Positions 9,886 to 18,027 of a DNA stretch of 46,931 nt are shown piece after piece. A program made the position numbers and the translations under genes. How positions within the stretch are numbered: the first letter of the stretch is position 1; each line of letters starts with the position of its first letter. The DNA is from Gemmatimonadaceae bacterium (GTDB lineage Bacteria; Gemmatimonadota; Gemmatimonadetes; Gemmatimonadales; Gemmatimonadaceae), in the NCBI GenBank assembly GCA_025362035.1, contig JANYIN010000065.1, positions 1-46,931 of the forward strand, given 5' to 3'. Below the pieces are notes generated by a model, which saw only the letters and a program-made list of their open reading frames with translations, made no database searches and was not told the DNA's origin.

Positions 9886-10775
9886 CGAGCGTCATCACAG
9901 TCCCACCGTCGCTGGACGATCATACGTTCGAGCAGGTGGTGGAGCAGCTCGCCGCCGTGCCGCGTGACGGCAAACTGCTGGTGGATGCGCGCCACACCAC
10001 GTGGGCGTCGCCGTACGGACTCACGGCGCTGCTCACGCTCGGCCAGACTCTCGACGAGCGCGCCTCGTTCGCGGTGCCGGAAACCGAGAAGACCGCGTCG
10101 TACTGGGCGCGCACCGGCTTCTTCAAGTATGCCGACGAGCTCTACGATCTGCGCGGCTCAGTCCCGAAAGGACGGGGCGGCGAGTCGAGCGTGCTGCTCG
10201 AGATCACACCCGTGATCAAGAGCGAGGACGTCCACGACGTGGTGGGGCGCATCCAGCAGAAGGCGCAGCAGATTCTCTCGTCGGAGCTCAGCATCGACGC
10301 GAAGGCCACGGTCGGGTTCGCGATGACGTTGTCCGAGATCTGCCAGAACATCGTGGAGCACGCGGGACGCGGTGGATGGGTGGCCGTGCAGACGTACACC
10401 TGGCGCCGTCGCCTCGCAAACCGCCGAGTGGTGGTGATCGCGGTGTGCGATGCGGGACAGGGGTTCCGTCAGTCGCTCGAGTCCGCGCCCAGCTTCGTCC
10501 GGAACGATCGATGGGACGACGCCGCAGCGCTCGAAGCCGCGGTCATCCGTGGCGTCAGCCGCTTTCGTGATCCAGGTCGCGGCCAAGGGATCGCCGGCGT
10601 GCGACGTTACCTTTCGCGGTGGGACGGAAAGCTGAGTGTTCGCAGCGGCACCGCAAAGATCGCCATATTACCCAACTGGGACGATGATGTCCCGCTGGCC
10701 GAAAAGTTGGCTCCGTTTCCAGGAGCACAGATTCAGGTCACAATACCCGAGCGGGTCTCCGGGGGCCCGCGCTGA
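9882..10775 (+). CDS. STAS-like domain fused to GHKL ATPase (anti-sigma/phosphorelay-type regulator)
   Basis: A 297-residue protein in two parts. Residues ~1-95 look like a STAS domain: DARHTTWASPYGLTALL has the Asp-strand and Ser-helix layout of SpoIIAA-type anti-anti-sigma factors. Residues ~120-290 form a GHKL ATPase of the RsbW/SpoIIAB style: N box LSEICQNIVEHAG near 150, G1 box CDAGQGF near 189, and G2-like GRGQGIAGVRRYL. There is no membrane segment or dimerisation His box, so it is not a classical sensor kinase. It could phosphorylate the STAS protein encoded by the next gene, which overlaps it by one base. Partner switching between them is inference; no sigma factor is encoded nearby. 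Confidence 0.75.
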   Translation: MTSVITVPPSLDDHTFEQVVEQLAAVPRDGKLLVDARHTTWASPYGLTALLTLGQTLDERASFAVPETEKTASYWARTGFFKYADELYDLRGSVPKGRGGESSVLLEITPVIKSEDVHDVVGRIQQKAQQILSSELSIDAKATVGFAMTLSEICQNIVEHAGRGGWVAVQTYTWRRRLANRRVVVIAVCDAGQGFRQSLESAPSFVRNDRWDDAAALEAAVIRGVSRFRDPGRGQGIAGVRRYLSRWDGKLSVRSGTAKIAILPNWDDDVPLAEKLAPFPGAQIQVTIPERVSGGPR

Positions 10776-11341
10776 TGATGCACATCGACGTCAGTTCCGT
10801 GCTGCGGCAGACGCTGTCATGCGAACTGTATTCCAATCTCGTTACGCGTCCCACCGGCGCCGCCGTGCGGACGCAAATCGAAGCGCTGCTCGCGGACTCG
10901 CACGAGCGGTCGCTGACCGTGATCGATTTTTCCCATGTGGGAATGATCGACTTCTCCTGCGCCGACGAGGTGATTGCGAAGCTGTTGTTGCGCTATGTCG
11001 CGGAGGAGCGCGTCGAGCGGGAGGCATACTTTCTGTTTCGCGGCGTCACCGACGATCACTGGGATGCCATCGAGACGGTGCTCGAGCGGCACGGTCTGGC
11101 CCTGGTGATGGAGACGGACGACGGCGCGCGCGTGGTCGGCATCGTGAATGACGGCGAGCGCGTGGCGTGGGAAAAGGTGTACGAGCTGGGGCGTACGCAG
11201 CCCGCCGATCTCGCCGACGCGCTCGGGTCGGGGCCCGACCACGCGGCGCGGATGCTGGACGGCCTGCATCGGCGGCGGCTGCTCATGCGGTTGGATGGTT
11301 GTTATATCGCCGTCGGTGGACTCGGGGAGCCTCATGGCTGA
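10775..11341 (+). CDS. STAS-like domain protein with C-terminal helical (winged-helix-like) tail
   Basis: A 188-residue protein. Residues ~40-75 read LTVIDFSHVGMIDFSCADEVI, which fits a STAS or DUF4325-like core with a Ser in the position phosphorylated in anti-anti-sigma factors. Residues ~130-188 are short helices with the pattern ADLADALGSGPDHAARMLDGLHRRRLL followed by a strand, which looks like a small winged helix; this part is an inference by eye. The ATG at 10775 shares a base with the preceding TGA; a second ATG lies directly after it. It is probably the target or partner of the STAS/ATPase protein immediately upstream. Confidence 0.65.
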   Translation: MMHIDVSSVLRQTLSCELYSNLVTRPTGAAVRTQIEALLADSHERSLTVIDFSHVGMIDFSCADEVIAKLLLRYVAEERVEREAYFLFRGVTDDHWDAIETVLERHGLALVMETDDGARVVGIVNDGERVAWEKVYELGRTQPADLADALGSGPDHAARMLDGLHRRRLLMRLDGCYIAVGGLGEPHG

Positions 11342-11642
11342 GGACGCGCGCAATCGCGTCCTGCGCGTTGCGGCGTTCGTTGGGACGCGTCTCTCCGACC
11401 CGGACCGTGGTCCCCAGGTGCGCCTGAACGCGGGTGAGGCGCACACGCGGTTGCTGGTGGACGGCGAGCTGGCGTGGGTCCACGGTCCCCGGCGTCAGGA
11501 GCTGGCCACCGTGGTGATCGACGACACGATCAAGCGCGGCGACGTGGGGCTGCGCGACGTCGCGGGTGTGTCGCTGTCCGAACTCGTCCGCGTGGTCAAG
11601 CCCGATCTCGACTCGCATACGCGCCGCGGGCATTTCGCCTGA
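11334..11642 (+). CDS. Small hypothetical protein, 102 residues
   Basis: I do not recognise this family. The ATG at 11334 overlaps the end of the STAS gene by eight bases. The product is all-soluble with alternating hydrophobic strands (VLRVAAFVGTRL, TRLLVDGELAWVHG, ATVVIDDTIKRGDVGLRDVAG, ELVRVVKPDLD). The second half resembles the small beta-barrel found at the C terminus of molybdopterin oxidoreductases, where a strand is followed by xxGDVGL; this is only a shape resemblance. Coding is supported by the overlap, codon use like the neighbours, and a 23-base gap to the next gene in the same transcription unit. Confidence 0.6.
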   Translation: MAEDARNRVLRVAAFVGTRLSDPDRGPQVRLNAGEAHTRLLVDGELAWVHGPRRQELATVVIDDTIKRGDVGLRDVAGVSLSELVRVVKPDLDSHTRRGHFA

Positions 11643-11665
11643 CGCGACGCCCTACCCAGACTCCC

Positions 11666-12829
11666 GTGGCAGCATCTCGACGTCCGCGCGCACACGCTCT
11701 CCCAACACTGGCCGTACACGCCGGCGAAGAGGCGCACGACGCCGACACTCCGGTGGTGACTCCGCTCTACCAGAGCGTCAATTTCGTGCAGGAGCCCGGG
11801 CAAAGCGACGGGCTTCGCTATCCGCGCTACGGCAACGCGCCGAACGCGGAACTCGTTCAGAAGCGGCTGGCGGCGCTTGACAAGGCCGAAGCAGGCATCG
11901 TGCTCTCCAGCGGCATGGGGGCAACGGCGTGTGCGCTGCTCGCGCTGCTCAGACCGGGCGACCACCTGCTCGCCTGCCGCTGGCTATACGGAGGCACCCA
12001 CCGGCTGTTGATGGAGGAGTTCGCCACACTCGGGATCGACGTGACGCTGGTGGATCCATTCGAGCAACGCGGCTGGCGACGGTCGCTTCGCAAGCAGACG
12101 CGCGCCGTGTTTCTCGAGTCGCCAGTGAACCCTACATGCCGCGTGATCGACCTCAAGCCGGTGAGCTACCTGACGCAAGAGCTCGGCATTGCGCTGGTCG
12201 TCGATTCCACGTTCGCGAGCCCGGTCAATTTCCGTCCACTGGAGCATGGCGCCGACGTCGTGATCCACTCCGCCACGAAGTATCTGAACGGACACCATGA
12301 CGTCCTGGGCGGGGTGGTGCTGGGCACGACACCGTATGTGGAGGAAGTTCGCCAGAAGATGATTGTCTGGGGGCAGGCTCCCGATCCCTTTGCCTGCTGG
12401 CTGCTCGAGCGCGGACTCAAGACGCTGGACGTCCGGGTCACGCGGCAGAACGAGAACGCGATGCGACTCGCCGAGTGGAGCGCTGACCGGAAGGAGGTGC
12501 GTGTGGTGCATTATCCTGGGCTGCCGTCGCATCCGGATCACGAGGTGGCCAAGTCGCAGATGGACGGCTTTGGCGGGATGGTCGGGTTGGAGCTCGTCGG
12601 CGCAGGCCGCGCAGCGGACCGATTCGTGCGAAAGCTTCGCCTCATTCGCCACGCGCCAAGCCTTGGCGGTGTGGATTCCCTGGTGAGCGAACCACGGCAT
12701 TCGTCGCACGCGCAGTTCACCGCGAGTGAGCGCGCGAAGCTGGGCATTCCCGAGGGCTTCCTGCGCATCAGCGTGGGCATCGAGGATGCGGATGATCTCA
12801 TTGCCGACGTGGAGCAGGCATTGCACTGA
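11666..12829 (+). CDS. Cys/Met metabolism PLP-dependent enzyme (cystathionine gamma-synthase/lyase type)
   Basis: A 387-residue fold-type I PLP enzyme of the trans-sulfuration family. Seen motifs are TPLYQSVNF at the N terminus, the substrate/PLP stretch LSSGMGATACALLALL, VDSTFASPVNFRPLEHGADVVIHSATKYLNGH with the Schiff-base Lys at about residue 205, and the C-terminal SLGGVDSLVSEPRHSSH and LRISVGIEDADDL. These fit cystathionine gamma-synthase, gamma-lyase or O-acylhomoserine sulfhydrylase; I cannot separate them by eye. The GTG at 11666 gives a normal length; an upstream frame would run through the previous gene. The stop overlaps the AI-2E permease gene by one base. Confidence 0.9.
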   Translation: MAASRRPRAHALPTLAVHAGEEAHDADTPVVTPLYQSVNFVQEPGQSDGLRYPRYGNAPNAELVQKRLAALDKAEAGIVLSSGMGATACALLALLRPGDHLLACRWLYGGTHRLLMEEFATLGIDVTLVDPFEQRGWRRSLRKQTRAVFLESPVNPTCRVIDLKPVSYLTQELGIALVVDSTFASPVNFRPLEHGADVVIHSATKYLNGHHDVLGGVVLGTTPYVEEVRQKMIVWGQAPDPFACWLLERGLKTLDVRVTRQNENAMRLAEWSADRKEVRVVHYPGLPSHPDHEVAKSQMDGFGGMVGLELVGAGRAADRFVRKLRLIRHAPSLGGVDSLVSEPRHSSHAQFTASERAKLGIPEGFLRISVGIEDADDLIADVEQALH

Positions 12830-13962
12830 TGAGCGACTTGATCATCGGGCCCGCCACGCCCGGAGAAGGGGAGCGGCGTCGGGTCGAGCGTCGCGGCAAT
12901 TCCGCGATTGGCGAGCTCACGCTGCCTGAAGTCCGGCGCATCCTGATCACCACATTGCTCAGCGCTGTGGTGCTCCTGCTGTTTCTGTGGATGGTGCGCA
13001 CCGTCGTCATTGCCGCCATCATGGGGTTGATCATCGGATTCTACCTGCGGCCACCGCACCTGCTGCTGGTGAAGCGAACCAACAAGCCGACACTTTCGGC
13101 GATCCTGACGCTGCTGGCCGTGATCGTGCCGATTCTCGCGGTGCTCGCGTACAGTTACAGCGAGCTCTCCGACGTGGTGTCGTATGCCAGCGTCCACCAG
13201 GCGGAGATCGTGACCAAGGTAGACGCCGCCGTGCGGCGGCTTCCCTTCCTCACCAGTGCCAGCGCGTCAGGCGCGCTGGGCAAGTTCGTCGTTGGCGCCA
13301 CCGCCTACGGCACGCGATTGCCCGGGCTGATCAAGGACGCGTTGGCCGGCTTCGCTGTGTCGGCCACGATCTTCATGTTCACGGCGTTCTACATCATGAT
13401 CGAAGCGGACGCGATCGGAACGTATTTGTCGAGCAAGGTCGCACCGCGCTACGGCGAATTGCGGCGGGCCCTGGAGGTGAACGTCCGCGGGGTGCTCTAC
13501 GGCGCGATCTATTCCACCCTCGTGACCCAGTCGCTCAAGTCGCTCATCATCCTCGGGATGAATCTGGCGTTCCACGTTCCGTTGGCGGGAGCGCTGGCGG
13601 TGGTCTCATTCATCATCGGCTTCTTCCCCATCGTCGGCTCGTGGAGCGTGTACCTTCCCGTGGCGATCTGGCTGATCATCTTCCGTGATGCCATGGGCCA
13701 GGCGATCGCGATGCTGGTAATCGGCACGCTGGTGAACACGATCTTCATTTCGACCTATCTTCGACCGAAGATTGCCGCCGATCGTTCGAAGGTGCTGAAT
13801 TTCTACTGGATGTTCGTGGCGCTCATCACCGGTGTCTATACCTTTGGGCTTGCCGGCATTCTGCTCGGACCGATTCTCATCGGGTTGTTGAAGGCCATTG
13901 TGGACACGGTCACGTCGGGCTCGAGCTGGAAACTGATCGAGTTGGGCGACGACGAGGTATAA
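12829..13962 (+). CDS. AI-2E family transporter (permease)
   Basis: A 377-residue polytopic membrane protein of the AI-2E/PerM family, members of which have been linked to autoinducer-2 export or Na+/H+ exchange; the substrate is not determined by sequence. A charged N-terminal stretch of about 38 residues precedes paired helices (IRLLTT-type start at ILITTLLSAVVLLLFLW, then VIAAIMGLIIGFYL). A periplasmic loop (~100-160) follows, then a bundle of helices including VVSFIIGFFPIVGSWSVYLP, a family landmark, and a C-terminal pair around FGLAGILLGPILIGLLKAI. It begins on the stop codon of the PLP enzyme gene (TGATG). It ends 17 bases before ftsE. Confidence 0.9.
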   Translation: MSDLIIGPATPGEGERRRVERRGNSAIGELTLPEVRRILITTLLSAVVLLLFLWMVRTVVIAAIMGLIIGFYLRPPHLLLVKRTNKPTLSAILTLLAVIVPILAVLAYSYSELSDVVSYASVHQAEIVTKVDAAVRRLPFLTSASASGALGKFVVGATAYGTRLPGLIKDALAGFAVSATIFMFTAFYIMIEADAIGTYLSSKVAPRYGELRRALEVNVRGVLYGAIYSTLVTQSLKSLIILGMNLAFHVPLAGALAVVSFIIGFFPIVGSWSVYLPVAIWLIIFRDAMGQAIAMLVIGTLVNTIFISTYLRPKIAADRSKVLNFYWMFVALITGVYTFGLAGILLGPILIGLLKAIVDTVTSGSSWKLIELGDDEV

Positions 13963-13979
13963 GCGCCAGACATGCACGC

Positions 13980-14675
13980 ATGATCCGCATCACCCACGCG
14001 ACGAAGGTCTACCCGCGCACGGGTACCGCCGTCGACGACGTCAGCCTGCATATCGGAAAGGGAGAATTCGTCTTCTTCACGGGCCCCAGCGGCGCGGGGA
14101 AGACGACGCTGCTCAAGATGGTGTACATGGAGGAGCGGCCCACCAGTGGCGAAGTGAAGGTGAGCGGCACGAGTTCGATCACCGCGCGCGACCGGGACGT
14201 GGCACAGCTGCGCCGCCGGCTGGGCATCGTCTTCCAGGATTTTCGGCTGCTCGAGAATCGGACCGCCGAACAGAACATCGCCTTCGCGCTGGAAGTCACG
14301 GGTACGCCCGCCAACCTGGTCGCGCCCAAAGTGTCGCGCGTGCTCACCCAGGTGGGCCTGGCCGGCAAGGGCACGGCCTTTCCGCGCGAGCTCTCCGGGG
14401 GTGAACAGCAACGGGTGGCAATCGCGCGCGCGCTGGTGAACGATCCCTTCGTGCTGATCGCGGACGAGCCGACGGGCAACCTGGACGACCGCGCGACGCG
14501 CGGCATCTTTCAGCTGTTGCGGGACATCAACGCCGGGGGCACGGCGGTGATGATGGCGACGCACAATCTCGAGCTGATTCGCCGGCAGGAATTTCGCACC
14601 ATCGAGATGAACCGCGGCGCCGTGGTCTTCGATACAGCGGAAAACGGTGGCGCTCCGGCGGCGCGGGCCGAGTGA
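13980..14675 (+). CDS. ftsE: Cell division ATP-binding protein FtsE
   Basis: A 231-residue ABC ATPase that pairs with FtsX at the division septum to control peptidoglycan hydrolase activators such as EnvC. Walker A is GPSGAGKT at residues 35-42, the ABC signature LSGGEQQR is near 139-146, and Walker B plus D-loop reads LIADEPTGNLDD near 158-169. The Q-loop is in VFQDFRLL. The order AI-2E permease, ftsE, ftsX, then a LytM protein supports the assignment over LolD or MacB-type ATPases. GAGG lies about 23 bases before the ATG, inside the end of the previous gene. The stop shares one base with the ftsX ATG. Confidence 0.93.
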   Translation: MIRITHATKVYPRTGTAVDDVSLHIGKGEFVFFTGPSGAGKTTLLKMVYMEERPTSGEVKVSGTSSITARDRDVAQLRRRLGIVFQDFRLLENRTAEQNIAFALEVTGTPANLVAPKVSRVLTQVGLAGKGTAFPRELSGGEQQRVAIARALVNDPFVLIADEPTGNLDDRATRGIFQLLRDINAGGTAVMMATHNLELIRRQEFRTIEMNRGAVVFDTAENGGAPAARAE

Positions 14676-15520
14676 TGCGCTCTCTTCGAGACGCTCTCAT
14701 CACTTTCCGCCGGTCGCCGCTGCTGAGCGCGTTGAGTGTGACCACCATCGCATTTTCCTTGTTCGCGTTCGGTCTCTTTGGACTCGTCACGCTGAACATC
14801 CGCGTGGCGCTCGAGCGGCTGGAAGACCGCGTCGAGATCCGTGCGTTCATCGCCGAGACGGCCTCGCCGGAGTCGATGGGGCAGGCCGCTGGCGACATCT
14901 CGGCGTATCCTGAAGTGTCCAGCGCCCGGATCGTCACGCAGGAACAGGCCCTTGGGCGCGCGCAGAAGGAACTGGGTGACTTCCGCGACGTATTCGAGGG
15001 CGCCGTGCTGCCCGCCTCCATCGACGTGACCCTCAAGTCAGGCTTCCGCGATCCCGCGACCGTGAAGCGCGTGGCGGGACGCATCAAGGCCTTCTCGTTC
15101 GTGGACGACATTCGCTACGGCGAAGAGTGGATCGAGAAGCTCTATCGTCTGCGGAACATCGCCGGAGTGGCCGGCGTGGTGCTGGGCACGGCGTTCGCCA
15201 GTGTGTCCATGATCATCATCGGCGCGACGATTCGCATGGCGGTCCTCGCGCGCGCGAGGGAAATCGCCATCATGCGACTGGTCGGCGCGACGGACGCCTA
15301 CATCCGACGTCCGTTCCTGATCGAGGGGCTCACGAAGGGCATCATGGGCGGGCTGCTGGCTCTGCTGTTCACGTACGTGGCGCGCTCCATCATCGATCGG
15401 TATCTGATCGAGACCGTGTTCTTCGACCGTAAAGTGGCGCTGCTTGGCCTGGTGTTCGGCGCGATGATCGGCCTCGTGGGGAGCGCGGTGTCGGTTGGCA
15501 GGCATTTACGCCGCATCTAG
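14675..15520 (+). CDS. ftsX: Cell division permease FtsX
   Basis: A 281-residue inner-membrane protein with the FtsX plan. A cytoplasmic N terminus starts RSLRDALITFRRSPLLSALSVTT, followed by TM1 (~20-42), a periplasmic domain (~43-165) and three C-terminal helices. The cytoplasmic loop between TM2 and TM3 contains AREIAIMRLVGATDAYIRRPF, the coupling-helix region characteristic of FtsX. The ATG at 14675 overlaps the ftsE stop by one base; a GTG three bases earlier is an equally possible start that adds one residue. The expected partner, a degenerate LytM protein, is encoded 206 bases downstream, separated by a large palindrome. Confidence 0.93.
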   Translation: MRSLRDALITFRRSPLLSALSVTTIAFSLFAFGLFGLVTLNIRVALERLEDRVEIRAFIAETASPESMGQAAGDISAYPEVSSARIVTQEQALGRAQKELGDFRDVFEGAVLPASIDVTLKSGFRDPATVKRVAGRIKAFSFVDDIRYGEEWIEKLYRLRNIAGVAGVVLGTAFASVSMIIIGATIRMAVLARAREIAIMRLVGATDAYIRRPFLIEGLTKGIMGGLLALLFTYVARSIIDRYLIETVFFDRKVALLGLVFGAMIGLVGSAVSVGRHLRRI

Positions 15521-15550
15521 AGTGGCGGTGCGCCAGGCGGCGTGCGGATA

Positions 15551-15705
15551 ACAGCCACTGCAGACGTGAGTACGGGACTGGAGCAGTATCTGGACTTGCA
15601 TCCAACCTCCCAAAAAGCCAGGAGAGCATCTGTCCACTCGTTTTGGGGGCTAGTATGCCAGTCCAGGTACTGCCGTTGTCCCCTACTCCCTTCTGCAGTG
15701 GCAGT
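15551..15705. repeat. Long imperfect palindrome between ftsX and the envC-like gene
   Basis: Left arm 15551-15615 and right arm 15641-15705 are inverted copies of each other. By hand alignment 51 of 65 positions match without any gap, and three further positions would pair as G-U in RNA, around a 25-base centre (15616-15640). The outer end has an 11-base uninterrupted block (GCCACTGCAGA) and the inner end pairs CCCAAAA with TTTTGGG. I see no flanking direct repeat of clear length and no transposase. It may be a palindromic MITE-like element, a decayed inverted-repeat transposon end pair, or a structured RNA acting in the ftsX-envC leader. Confidence 0.85.
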
Positions 15706-15726
15706 TCAAGTGCGGCATAGCCGCTT

Positions 15727-16929
15727 GTGATTCTCGTCCATCGTAATTCCCTGCTCGCCCTGCTCCTCGGGTGTGCGCTGCTCGCGCCGCTCCCGGCGCG
15801 CGCCCAGACGGCCGACGTCCGCCTTCGCACGCAACGCGAGGAACTCGACCGGATCCGACGCGAGCGCGCTGATCTGGAGCGGCGCATGGCCAATCTGCAA
15901 GGGAACGTGCACGATCTGCGCGAGGAGGTGGCCAATCTCGACCGGCAGCGTGCGGCAACGGAACTCGTGCTCGAGACGCTCGATCGACAGCTCGCCGCCA
16001 TCAGCAACGACGTCGCCGAGGCGACGAATCGTGTGGCGCTGGCCGAGGGGGACCTGCAGTATCGTCGCGCCACGCTGCAGAAGCGGCTGGTGGACATCTA
16101 CAAGCGCGGCCCGCTCTACTCGGCGGAGGCGCTGCTCACCGCACGCTCGTTCGGCGAGCTCGTGGCGCGCTACAAGTACCTGCACGAAATCGCGGTCTAC
16201 GATCGGGCCCTCGTTCACCGTGTTGAACTCCTGCGCAACGATATCGTGCGCCAGCGGGGTGAGTTGGTCAAGTTGCGCGACGCCGTGGAGGAGAATCGGA
16301 GCGACAAGCAACGCGAAGAGGAGCGCCTGGCGCTTCTCACGCGCGACCGGTCGCAAAGCCTGACACGCGCGCAGCTGACGACCCAGGACATTCAGCGGCG
16401 GCTGGCGCGAATCCGCGAATCCGAGTCGCGACTGGGAGGCGTCATCGCCTCACTGGATGCAGAGCGCCGCCGCGCTGAGGGGACACGGCCAAACGCGCCT
16501 CGCGTGGCGAGTACGTTGAGGACGAGCGACTTGGGCCACCTCGACTGGCCGGTGGACGGAACATTCCTCTTCCGGTTCGGTCGCGTGATCAATCCCAACA
16601 ACACCACGACGCGGTGGAACGGCGTCGGGATTGCGGCGCCGACCGGAACGCCGGTAAGGTCGGTGGCCGCCGGCACCGTGCAACGCGCCGAGCCGCTCGG
16701 CACATACGGACTGACCGTCATCCTCGATCATGGCGGCGGGTTCTTCTCCATCTACGCCTCGCTCAACTCGGCGTCGGTGCGGAAGGGGACGATCGTACGA
16801 AAGGGGGATGTCATTGGCACGGTGGGCGTGTCCGATCCGGACCTCAAGCCGCATCTGCACTTCGAGATTCGCACGCCGCCCGACGGCAAGGCCGTCGATC
16901 CGGAAGCCTGGCTGCGCGGAGCGCGTTGA
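15727..16929 (+). CDS. EnvC-like murein hydrolase activator (coiled coil plus degenerate LytM/M23 domain)
   Basis: A 400-residue secreted protein. A signal peptide (~1-27, ending PARAQ) is followed by long coiled-coil heptads (~28-260, rich in Arg, Glu and Leu) and a LytM/M23 domain (~280-395). The M23 site is damaged: the first HxxxD motif reads WNGVGIAA, and the second-site His after the Tyr of FFSIYASL is absent, although HLHFEIR is kept. This is the pattern of EnvC and NlpD, which activate amidases and do not cut peptidoglycan themselves. Together with ftsE and ftsX it forms the expected septal hydrolase control module. The GTG start directly precedes the hydrophobic signal sequence. Confidence 0.85.
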   Translation: MILVHRNSLLALLLGCALLAPLPARAQTADVRLRTQREELDRIRRERADLERRMANLQGNVHDLREEVANLDRQRAATELVLETLDRQLAAISNDVAEATNRVALAEGDLQYRRATLQKRLVDIYKRGPLYSAEALLTARSFGELVARYKYLHEIAVYDRALVHRVELLRNDIVRQRGELVKLRDAVEENRSDKQREEERLALLTRDRSQSLTRAQLTTQDIQRRLARIRESESRLGGVIASLDAERRRAEGTRPNAPRVASTLRTSDLGHLDWPVDGTFLFRFGRVINPNNTTTRWNGVGIAAPTGTPVRSVAAGTVQRAEPLGTYGLTVILDHGGGFFSIYASLNSASVRKGTIVRKGDVIGTVGVSDPDLKPHLHFEIRTPPDGKAVDPEAWLRGAR

Positions 16930-16933
16930 CGTG

Positions 16934-17143
16934 ATGACGTCCATCACCAAACGGTGCGCGGTCTGCGGCCGCTTCCGCGCGTACCATGCTGATGACCTCC
17001 ATTGCATCGTGTGCGGCAACGACGAGCTCGAAACCGCGTGCTCTTGCGGCCGTGCGTTCGACTACGCGCTGGCAGAGGAAGGCGACATCCACTGCCCCAG
17101 GTGCGGACGCGCGCTGCGCGGCCTGCCTGCCATCATCCAGTGA
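16934..17143 (+). CDS. Small zinc-ribbon protein, 69 residues
   Basis: A short protein with four Cys pairs: KRCAVCG, LHCIVCG, TACSCG and IHCPRCG. This spacing could bind two zinc ions as rubredoxin-like knuckles. No further domain is visible and I do not know a family name. The ATG at 16934 is preceded by an in-frame GTG three bases earlier. It lies four bases after the envC-like stop and overlaps the nfo start by four bases (GTGA), so translation of nfo may be coupled to it. Conserved cysteines in a short, gene-dense setting argue for a real gene. Confidence 0.75.
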   Translation: MTSITKRCAVCGRFRAYHADDLHCIVCGNDELETACSCGRAFDYALAEEGDIHCPRCGRALRGLPAIIQ

Positions 17144-18027
17144 GTCCCGCTCGCAAGCGTCGCGCACCATCGTCCAACGGCCCGACGCTCCAGCTCGGCG
17201 CGCATGTCAGCGCCGCCGGGGGTACGCCGGAAGCGCCGCCGCGCGCGATGGAGATTGCCGCGACCGTCATGCAGTTCTTCACCAAGATGGCCAGCCGATG
17301 GGCAGAACGGGATTGCTCGGATGACGAGCGCACGAGCTTCCGCGCCCGCCTTGCGGAAACCAAGGTGGCCACGACGATGGCGCACGATTCCTATCTGATC
17401 AACCTGGCCAGCCCTGATCCGGTGTTGCGCGCGCGCTCGATCGAGTCCTTCGCGGCTGAGTTGCGTCGCTGCGCGGCACTCGGCCTGAATTTTCTCGTGT
17501 CACATCCCGGGAATTTCATGGACGACCATGATGCGGGCATCGCGCGAAACGCCGATGCCATCAACCGGGCGTTCGCGGTGAGTCAGGGCGACACGATACT
17601 GTGTCTCGAAACGACCGCCGGATCGGGCACCGCCCTCGGATCCACTTTCGAGGAGCTGGCGGCGATCATCGCGCGCATCGATCCCGCCTATCGGAACCGG
17701 GTGGGTGTCTGCCTGGACACGTGTCACGTGTACTCGGCGGGATACGACCTCGTTGGTGACTATGAGGGCGTGATGGCGCGATTCGACGACGTGCTCGGGC
17801 TGGATCGCCTGCGTGTAATGCATCTCAACGATTCGAAGACCCCGTTCGCGTCCAGACGGGACCGGCACGAGCTCATTGCCGAGGGCTCACTGGGCGAACA
17901 TCCCTTCCGCCGGATCATGACGGACCCGCGGCTCGTGGCCGTGCCCAAGGTGATCGAGACGCCCAAACTCGATGATGCGGCGGTGACGGACGCGCGAATG
18001 CTCACCTTGCTGCGAAGCTACCTCTAG
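17140..18027 (+). CDS. nfo: Endonuclease IV (apurinic/apyrimidinic endonuclease)
   Basis: A 295-residue TIM-barrel enzyme of the Nfo family, which cuts DNA at abasic sites in base-excision repair using three metal ions. Landmarks are LGAHVSAAGG at the N terminus, LVSHPGN, the LETTAGSGT segment (family LENTAGxGT, with Asn replaced by Thr here), VCLDTCHVYSAGYDL, VMHLNDSK and RDRHELIAEGSLGE. The metal-ligand His, Glu and Asp residues in these motifs are present. The GTG at 17140 overlaps the zinc-ribbon stop; longer starts would lie within that gene. The TAG stop overlaps the convergent yaeQ stop by four bases (CTAG centre). Confidence 0.93.
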   Translation: MSPARKRRAPSSNGPTLQLGAHVSAAGGTPEAPPRAMEIAATVMQFFTKMASRWAERDCSDDERTSFRARLAETKVATTMAHDSYLINLASPDPVLRARSIESFAAELRRCAALGLNFLVSHPGNFMDDHDAGIARNADAINRAFAVSQGDTILCLETTAGSGTALGSTFEELAAIIARIDPAYRNRVGVCLDTCHVYSAGYDLVGDYEGVMARFDDVLGLDRLRVMHLNDSKTPFASRRDRHELIAEGSLGEHPFRRIMTDPRLVAVPKVIETPKLDDAAVTDARMLTLLRSYL

